In this document: positions 56,090 through 64,000 of the stretch, in pieces | Position numbering within the stretch: position 1 is the stretch's first letter | Layout: each line of letters begins with the position of its first letter | NCBI GenBank assembly: GCA_009193035.1 | Contig: SWDT01000070.1 | Span: forward strand, 310,001 to 374,000 | Source of the DNA: Halicephalobus mephisto | Lineage: Eukaryota > Nematoda > Chromadorea > Rhabditida > Panagrolaimidae | DNA: 64,000 nt | Direction of reading: 5' to 3' | The notes under the pieces: generated by a model | Database searches by the model: none | Told to the model about the DNA's origin: nothing | Seen by the model: only the letters and a program-made list of their open reading frames with translations | Program-made: the position numbers and the translations under genes

Positions 56090-56460
56090 TTTAGTCGAAA
56101 TTTATTAAAAGTACTTTTATAAGAAATTAATATCAACTCCCGTCACGAAAGTTCCTGAAAATTATTGTAAATTTTTTGTTTTAATTTTAATCGAGATTTG
56201 TAGAAAAACGATTTTATGAAAAGATTGAAGACAACTCTTACAGCGAAAGTTTCTGAAAATTATGGTAAATTTTTTCATTTCCAAATTGTAATCGAGATTT
56301 GTGGAAAAACGATTTTATAAAAGATTGAAGACAACTCCCGTCGCGAAAGTTCCTAAAAATTATTGTAAATTTTTTGTTTTAATTTTAATCGAGATTTGTG
56401 AAAAACGGCTATAAAAGATTGAAGACAACTCCCGTCGCGAAAATCCTTAAGAACCATAAC
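56090..56460. repeat. Four tandem units of about 95-105 bp with CAACTCCCGTCGCGAAAGT
   Basis: Units share GATTGAAGACAACTCCCGTC, TAATCGAGATTTGTGAAAAA and ATTGTAAATTTTTTGTTTTAA. Confidence 0.88.
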
Positions 56461-56639
56461 TAGTTCGTTCGTTTACCAGTGCAAGTCGAAATTGGTGCAA
56501 AAGTGATCCGAGAAGAGAAAGAGATCAAATATAAACTTCGATTATTTTTCCTATTTTCTGTCACTATTGGAGCCATTTTTACCATAAAACAAATCCGGTA
56601 TTAAAACCTTGAATGCAAAAATTCCATAATTTTCGTTTT

Positions 56640-58500
56640 TTATCAATATTAGATATATTTATTGTTCGACAACTGTTGTGGAAAATTTTAATTCAAAAAT
56701 TTCAAAAATAAAATTATTTTTAAAATTTTTTTATTTAAAAATATATTACGAAATAAATTTATTTTTAAAAATTAATAAATAAAATTATTTTTTAAAATTT
56801 TTATTATCTTTAAAAATATATATTACAAAATAAATATTTTAGATGAATCTAATCCAAAAATTTTAAAAATAAAGTTATTTTTTAGAATTTATATAAATAT
56901 TGCGGAATATATTTACTGTAATTTAAATTTTAAAAAATCCGATACAAAAAAGACCTTAAATAACGTTGATTTTTGGATGTATTTATTTCGAAATAAATTT
57001 TTTTTTAAATATTTATTTTGAAATAAATTTATTTTAAATATTAATTTTGAAATATTTTTTTAAAAATATTTATTTTGAAATAAATTTTTTTTAAATATTT
57101 ATTTTGAAAGTTCATGAACAAAAAAATCTTAAAATTATATGGATATTGCGAAATGTATTTTTTTCACGAGAAATCTGGTTTAAATAAAACTAATGCAAGA
57201 AGTATGAATAATGTTGTTTTTTAATTTTCGATCAACATTAAATCTGAAACATGAAATTCATCCATTTTAGAAAATCTACTGATGAAATTGCTGTTCTTAC
57301 TTTATATCCCTATCCTAAGACGTATTTACTGTGAAATGGATTCATTGTAAACAATTTAAAAATGAAATTTTTAACTTTTTAAAAATATTAAACATTATTT
57401 TTCTCGAAATAACTCTATTTTAAATAAAACTGGTGTAATCAGTTTAAAAATGAAATTTTCAAACTTTTATATAAATATTAAACATTATTTTTCGTGAAAT
57501 AACTCTATTTTAAATAAAACTGGTGTAAATTGTTTGAAAATGAAATTTTTCAACTTTTTAAAAATATTAAACATTATTTTTCTCAAAATAGTCTTATTTT
57601 AGATAGATTTGTTGTAAAAAGTTTATAAATGAACTTTTTTTAACTTTTTAAAAATATTAAACATAATTTTTCTCGAAATTAAATAGATTTATTGTGAACG
57701 GTTTATTTTTAAAATTTTATGTAAATATTAAATGTTATTTTTCCCAAAATAGTTCTATTTTAAATAAAACTAAAACAAAAAGTTTATAAATGAAATTGTT
57801 TTCGTAATTTTATAGTTATCGTGGGATGTTTTTTCGTGAAATAAATTCGTCATGAACAATTCCGCCTAAGGGAACTTGTAATTTAAATTTTATTATTTTT
57901 TAAATTTAGAATTTTTAAAAATTTTTATTTAAAATTATTTTTATTTTATAATTATTGTGGAATATATTCACTTTAAGATAAATCCATTGTGGAAGGATTT
58001 AATATTGAAATTTATGAATAGGATTTCTTGTTTTATAACTTTTATTCATTATGAAGTAAATTTATTTCAGATGAATGTAATATTGAAATTTTATAAATTA
58101 AATTTTAACTTTTATTTATTATAAAATAAATTTATTTTAAATAAATATAATATTGAAATTTTATAAATTGAATTTTTTTAACTTTTATTCATTATGAAGT
58201 AAATTTATTTTAAATAAATATAATATCGAAATTTTATAAATTGAAATTTTAACTTTTATTCATTATAAAATAAATTTATTTCAGATGAATGTAATATTGA
58301 AATTTTATAAATTGAAATTTTAACTTTTATTCATTATAAAATAAATTTATTTTAAATAAATATAATATTGAAATTTTATGAATTAAATTTTAACTTTTAT
58401 TTATTATAAAATAAATTTACTTTAAATAAATGTAATATCGAAATTTTATGAATTAAATTTCTTGTTTTATATCTTCCATTATATGTATTCATTATGAAAT
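56640..58500. repeat. Two AT-rich tandem arrays (about 85 bp and 72 bp units)
   Basis: 57350-57790 repeats TTAAACATTATTTTTCTCGAA with CTATTTTAAATAAAACTGGTG. 58010-58500 has about seven units of TAATATTGAAATTTTATAAAT with ATTCATTATAAAATAAATTT. 56640-57180 is looser filler of the same kind. Confidence 0.85.
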
Positions 58501-59690
58501 AAATTTATTTTTGACAGGTTCAACTTAGGAAATTTTTAATTAAAATTAATTTTTTTGTAGCTGTTTTTAATAAAATAAAGATTTTAATCATGATAATTTT
58601 TTTACATTGAAATTGCGAGATGTATTTGCTTTGAAATAAGTCCATTGTGAAAGAACCAAATTCAGGAGTTTTGTGAATAGGATTATTTATCTAATTTTGT
58701 ACCGTATTTAGAAACATTTCCTGCGAAATAAATCTGTCATGAAAAATTTAATTTAAATAATTTTTAAATAAAATCTTGATTTTTTTAATTATTTAAAAAA
58801 TATTTTTTTAATTTTTTTTAATGTAAAATTTTTGATTGAAATTTTTTGTAATTTTATATTTTTTTAAAGACATATTTAACATGAAATAAATTAATTGCAA
58901 AAAATCTAAATTTATTGTTTTTTTTAATTTTGTATTTTTTATAAAATAAATTTCTTACAAAAAAAAAATAAAATCTTGATTTTTTATAATTATTAAAAAT
59001 TAATTAATTTTTTATTATTGAAATTTATCCAATATATTCTACAGTAATCAGGTACTTTTTCGACCGAGTCTTAAAACAAAACTGACCATTTTTAATTTTT
59101 AAAAATTTATTTTTCTTTGAAATTAAAAAATTTTATTTATTTTTTAAAATTTAAAAATTTACTTTTTTTTTCAAATTAAAATTTACTTTTTTTTTGAATT
59201 TAAAATTTTATTTTACTTTCAAATTTCAAATTTTATTTTTTTTTCAAATTTAAAATTTTATTTTTTTTCAAATTTAAAAATTTTATTTTTTTTTTAAATT
59301 TAAAAATTTTATTTTTTTTCAAATTTAAAAATTTTATTTTTTTTTCAAATTTATCAATTTGCTTAATAATGTGGTATTTTTAAAGAAAAAAGTTATATTG
59401 AATTCTGACGACTTGTTCGAAAAACAAAGGCACAAAAGTGAAATCCAATCCTTTTCCTCAAAGACGGTTTATGGGAAAGGCGCTTCTGGGTCCGTTAAAT
59501 GACTTTCTCGGTTTCTTTTTTACGTGCCGAAATTTCCAAATATTTCTCAACCGAAAAGACAAGTTTCTTCAATTTTTTGTTTACAGTATTTTCATGGGAC
59601 TTCAGAACAGTATATAAGATTCTGGAATTTTTTAGAATTTATCGGATACCTTCGGAATTTTCCAGAATCACATAAATATTAAATTTTCAA
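58501..59690. other. AT-rich DNA without genes
   Basis: Low-complexity filler, including units of TTTTTTTCAAATTTAAAA at 59160-59350. 59390-59600 is slightly less AT-rich; nothing recognisable was found. Confidence 0.5.
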
Positions 59691-60390
59691 TTTTTGGTCT
59701 TGTTTGGAAAATTTCGAAATTTTTTAAAAATAATTTTTTGATATAATATTTTTTAAATAGTTTTGAAATTAGAATTTTTAAAAATCATAAATATTAAATT
59801 TTCAATTTTTGGTCTCGTTTGGAAAATTTCGAAATTTTTTAAAAATAATTTTTTGATAAAATATTTTTTAAATAGTTTTGAAATTAGAATTTTTAAAAAC
59901 CATAAATATTAAATTTTCAATTTTTGGTCTTGTTTGGAAAATTTCGAAATTTTTTAAAAATAATTTTAAAATTTTTGATAAAATATTTTTTAAATAATTT
60001 TAAAATTAGAATTTTTAAAAACCATAAATATTAAATTTTGAAATTTTTTGGTAAAATATTTTTTAAATAATTTTAAAATTAGAATTTTTTAAAATCATAA
60101 ATATTAAATTTCCAATTTTTGGTCTCGTTTGGAAAAATTCGAAATTCGTTTTGAAATAATTTTAAAAATTTTTGATATGATATTTTTTTTAATAATTTTA
60201 AAATTAGAATTTTTAAAAACCATAAATATTAAATTTTGAAGTTTTTTAAAAATAATTTTCAAAATTTTTGATAAAGGTTTTTTAAATAATTTTAAAATTA
60301 GAATTTTTAAAAACCATAAATATTAAATTTTGAAATTTTTTAAAAATAATTTTAAAAATTTTGATAAAGGTTTTTTAAATTATAAAATTC
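59690..60390. repeat. Tandem array, units 60-135 bp with TTTTTGGTCTCGTTTGGAAA
   Basis: At least seven units share ACCATAAATATTAAATTTT and AATTTTTAAAA; four keep the GGTCT(C/T)GTTTGGAAAA core of the dispersed family, the others have lost it. Confidence 0.88.
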
Positions 60391-60837
60391 GGGATTTAAT
60401 AGATGGATTTGATACCTTCTAAAACCACTTAACACTAAGTTCTACTTTCCGGTCTCAACCGGAAAGGTTTAAAAATTCGCACTAAAGCGTTTTTTCGGAA
60501 TTTCATGGTGAAAAAAATTTTTTTATTATAGTGTAATTGGAACCTTCCAGAACCATGCAAATAACAAATTTTTAAAATATCAATTTTAATTGGAAAATTT
60601 TTAAGAAATTTTAATTTTTATAAAAATTCTAAAAAGTTAAAATTTTATAAAATTTCCAAGTTTGCATTTCTGGGTCCCAACTGGAAAATCACGAATATTC
60701 ATATTGAGAAAAGTTTTTTAAAATTTTGTTCGAAATTTTCTATTTTTTATAATGCAAATGATGGGCTGTCTTCGGCTACTTTCTGATTATACGGTAACAA
60801 TTACGAAACAACTGTAACGTAAAATAATGTTTAGGTT

Positions 60838-61090
60838 ACTGTAGTCTTCATGAGATCCCTGACATTCGCGTTGAGACAATTTCGTAACAACATTTAGGTT
60901 ACTGTAATCTTCATGAGATCCCTGACATTTGCGTTGAGACAATTTCGTGATAAAATCCAGATTACTGTAGTTCTTATTAGATTCTTGGCATTCGTGTTGA
61001 GACAATTTCGTGACAAAATCCAGAATACTGTAATTTTCATGAGATCCCTGACATTCGCGTTGAGACAACTTCGTGACAACGTTCATTTCT
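60838..61090. repeat. Four tandem units of 63 bp with GAGATCCCTGACATTCGCG
   Basis: Unit starts near 60849, 60912, 60974 and 61038. 63 is divisible by 3, which explains the long open frames on both strands. Confidence 0.93.
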
Positions 61091-61699
61091 GCTCTTTTAT
61101 AATCTAAGGTTGTTATTACAGTATCTTTTGAATTTATTTCTAACTTTCTAAAACGACGTAAACATAAAATTCCAATTTTCGGTCTTAACGAGAAAATCAC
61201 AAAAATCCGTATTGAAGTATTTTTTAAATTTTTTTCAGAAAAATTTTATTTTTTTATAATTGCACATCCTTAGTTTTTGACTTTTATTTAAAACTTAAAA
61301 ATCGCTCATGTTAAATCCGGAAATTGCGGACTTCCTGTTGAGGTCTTTTTTGAAAACAAATTTTCCAATTTTGCATCGTTAAATTCGACTTTTTTAAAAT
61401 TCTATTATATCAGGCCAAAAAACAAAATGTGATTTTTTTATCTCCAAAAACATTAGTCAGACAACTTTGAAAAAAAAAATAATTTCTAAAATATTTGATT
61501 TTTTTTGCATTCTGGATTTAATTTTTGTTACAAGTTTGAATTTTCGAAGCTATCTTTTATTTTTAAAGTTTTTAAATTTTAAATATTTTTTAGATAATTT
61601 TAAATATTTTTAATATTTTAAATATTTTTTAGATAATTTTTGAAATTTCTACATTATTTTTTTATTTAAGTTTTTTGTTTTTTAAAGTCCTTTTAGATC

Positions 61700-62430
61700 A
61701 CTTTTGAGATTTTCTTATATCTTTGTCCTTATTGTTTTGATTTTTTAAACAAGTCTAGGTCCTTATGGATCCTTTCGTCATTGCCTTATATCGTTGTGGT
61801 CTTTATAGGCCATTTTAGATCTGTTTAGACTGGCCTAGATCAGTCGACAATGCTTTTGGATCTCTGCAGATCTTGATGTGGATTTCGTTAAATAGGTCTA
61901 GATCCGTTGAAACCATCATACAGTACTCTCACACCAATGTACTCTTAGTTTAGACTTCGTTAGGTTGGTTAAGGTCCTTCTAAACCATTCTTTAACTCTC
62001 TTACACCGTTGTGTTCCCATTTTAGATCCTGTTGAACAAGTTTAAGATCTTACAAACTATTTTATACTTTTCTTATAGTTACGTATTTTTATTCAGATCT
62101 TTTCAGACCGTGTTAGTCCTTGCAGGTCTTTCTACAACTTGCCTGCACTACTATATCTTGATATAGGTCTTCTTAAGTAAGTTAAAGACCTTCTAGACCG
62201 TTTTATACTTCTCTTTCATCTATATATTTTTTATTATGATCTTCTCAGACCATATCAGTCATTTCAGGTCTTTCTACAACCTTTTTGCACTACTATATTT
62301 TGATTTAAAGCTTCTTAAGTAAGTTAAGGACCTTCTAGACCGTTTTATACTTCCCTTACATTCATGTATTTTTTATTCAGGTCTTTTCAGACCGTGTTAG
62401 TCCTTGCAGACACTTCCGCAATCATCTGGC
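61700..62430. repeat. Degenerate tandem array with CTTCTAGACCGTTTTATACTT
   Basis: Units of about 130-150 bp share AAGTAAGTTAAGGACCTTC, AGACCGTTTTATACTTC, TTTTCAGACCGTGTTAGTCC and CTACAACCTTTTTGCACTAC; they are clear at 62040-62420 and fade towards 61700. Confidence 0.75.
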
Positions 62431-62689
62431 ACCCACACATTTTTGAATGAAATTTTATGCTGCGGACTTAGACTTCTCTGTAATTAGCTTTAAGATGTAT
62501 AAACGGCAATCCCAATAGCCAATGGGAAATACGCCAGTCCAGTTGTGTTTTTTATCTCATACTTATGAATATAAAGTTACACATTATCTCCTGTTCCTGA
62601 CACATGTACCACTGACATCATTATAAAAAAAATAAAATAAAATAAAATTTTTTAAATTTATCAATTTAAAAAAAAAATTAATTTTAATT

Positions 62690-62940
62690 AAAATTTGAAA
62701 CTTACTGTAGTTTTTTTTATAAATATTTTTTTTTAATTTTATTAAAATTTGTTTTTTTAAATTTTATTAAAATTTGTTTTTTTAAATTTTATTAAAATTT
62801 GTTTTTTTAAATTTTATTAGAATTTGTTTTTTTTTAATTTTATTAAAATTTATTTTTTTAAATTTTATTAAAATTTGTTTTTTAAATTTTATTAAAATTT
62901 ATTTTTTTAATATTTATTAAAATTTATTTTTCATCGATGG
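62690..62940. repeat. Tandem repeat TTTTTTAAATTTTATTAAAA
   Basis: Eight or nine units of about 26 bp. Confidence 0.9.
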
Positions 62941-63729
62941 TTATATTTTTAGAATTGTTACAAATAGAAATAAATAACCGTAAAAAATAACTAAAAATAA
63001 TTGAATTTATTCGTAATTCAACTAGAATGAAAAAAATAATAAAATAAAAATATTCAGATGTTTCCAAATAAAATTATTTTTTAAAATTAATCTAAAGTTG
63101 AAATTTCCTCCAATAACTGTATTTTTACAAAAATTTAAAATTTATAAATTTAAATATTTTCGAAATTATAAAAAATTTAAAAAAAATTATTTTTTTAATT
63201 TTAAAATTCAAAATTTTTATTATTTTTAGTTTTTTAATTTTCGAAATTTTTAGTTTTTTTAATTTTTCGAAATTTTTTAGTTTTTTAACTTTTTTATTTT
63301 CGAAATTTTTTAGTTTTTTAACTTTTTTATTTTCGAAATTTTTTAAAATTTTTAGTTTTTTTATTTTTTGAAATTTTTTTGTTTTTGACAGAGCCTTGTA
63401 GGTTATGTCGAAAATTCTAAAAAATTCCAGTCGAGAGTAAATTTCGCAAATTTTCTTTGCATGTAAAATCAGACTTGCTCATCGACCAGTGTCCTCTCTG
63501 GAGACTAATTATCTGGTCCGAAAGTGAAAACTTAAAATTTAATTTTTTTTATTTTTCTTATTTAAAATTGTATCCACTAATTTTGAATTAAAATTTGTTT
63601 TTTTAAAAATTCATAAAAATGACATTTGTCATCATTCATCTCGAAAACCAATTTTTTCGGACTTAATGAATTTCGAAATTTGGAAGTTGAAGTGCGTTTT
63701 TCCATGGCCTGTGGCAGTGGCTTTTCATA

Positions 63730-63860
63730 GTTGTTTTTAAAAAATAAAAATATTTAAAAAATAAAAATATTTAAAAATAAAAATATTTAAAAATAAAAAT
63801 ATTTAAAAATAAAAATATTTAAAAATAAAAATATTTAAAAATAAAAATATTTAAAAAATA
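63730..63860. repeat. Tandem repeat AAAAATAAAAATATTTA
   Basis: About eight units of 15-17 bp. Confidence 0.9.
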
Positions 63861-64000
63861 AAATTACTCAAAAAATTTCAATTTTCTTAAAAAATGAAAA
63901 TATTTAAAAAATTAAATGATTCAAAAAATTTCAATTCTCTTAAAAAATAAATATTTTAAAATATTTCTATTTTCTTAAAAATAAAATTTTAAAATATTTC

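Noticed and set aside
60787..61200. 137-codon minus-strand open frame
   Set aside because: Four 63-bp repeat units translated in frame; no signal, domain or splice context.

Overview
The window is nuclear DNA of a nematode, most likely a free-living rhabditid. It is extremely AT-rich, with tens of kilobases of homopolymer-like A/T tandem repeats. Many exons are short, and introns end in TTTTCAG or TTTTTAG. Several start codons lie 1-20 bases after a perfect acceptor-like CAG/TAG, as expected for spliced-leader trans-splicing. The gene set (an ADR-1-type ADAR, CHE-13/IFT57, XRN-2, a UNC-122-like olfactomedin protein, a Str-superfamily chemoreceptor) also points to a nematode. I cannot name the species.

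Layout. 1-5.8 kb: a three-dsRBD ADAR-like gene (minus strand, 3' end cut by the window) and, divergently, a secreted cysteine-rich protein. 5.9-9.3 kb: a perfect X-box followed by the ciliary gene che-13/IFT57, with a tRNA-Ile(UAU) nested in its first intron. 9.4-13.1 kb: the complete exoribonuclease gene xrn-2, convergent with che-13. 14.2-19.7 kb: three same-strand genes (malonyl-CoA decarboxylase and two DUF2358/C6orf136-like paralogues), each with a mitochondrial presequence and closely spaced like an operon. 19.9-22.5 kb: two tandem Pmp3/UPF0057 proteolipid genes. 25.0-28.7 kb: a MANSC-domain single-pass membrane protein. 28.9-36 kb: gene-free, made of several independent minisatellites. 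36.2-39.6 kb: a decayed mariner and an unrecognised three-exon nuclear-looking protein. 39.7-42.8 kb: MITE-like hairpins, then a type II membrane olfactomedin protein. 45.6-46.6 kb: an intronless chemoreceptor. 46.7-64 kb: almost only repeats, MITE-like hairpins and one tRNA-Lys(UUU).

Intron-exon structures were rebuilt by hand from reading frame, splice-site consensus and phase; every multi-exon gene reported here closes in frame. Coordinates of spliced genes are the coding span from start codon to stop codon, with exons listed in the evidence. The most unusual items are the ADAR-like gene lacking visible zinc ligands, a group of introns in three genes that share long sequence blocks (possible introner-like family), the perfect X-box at che-13, the mitochondrial three-gene cluster, and a higher-order 34/69-bp minisatellite.
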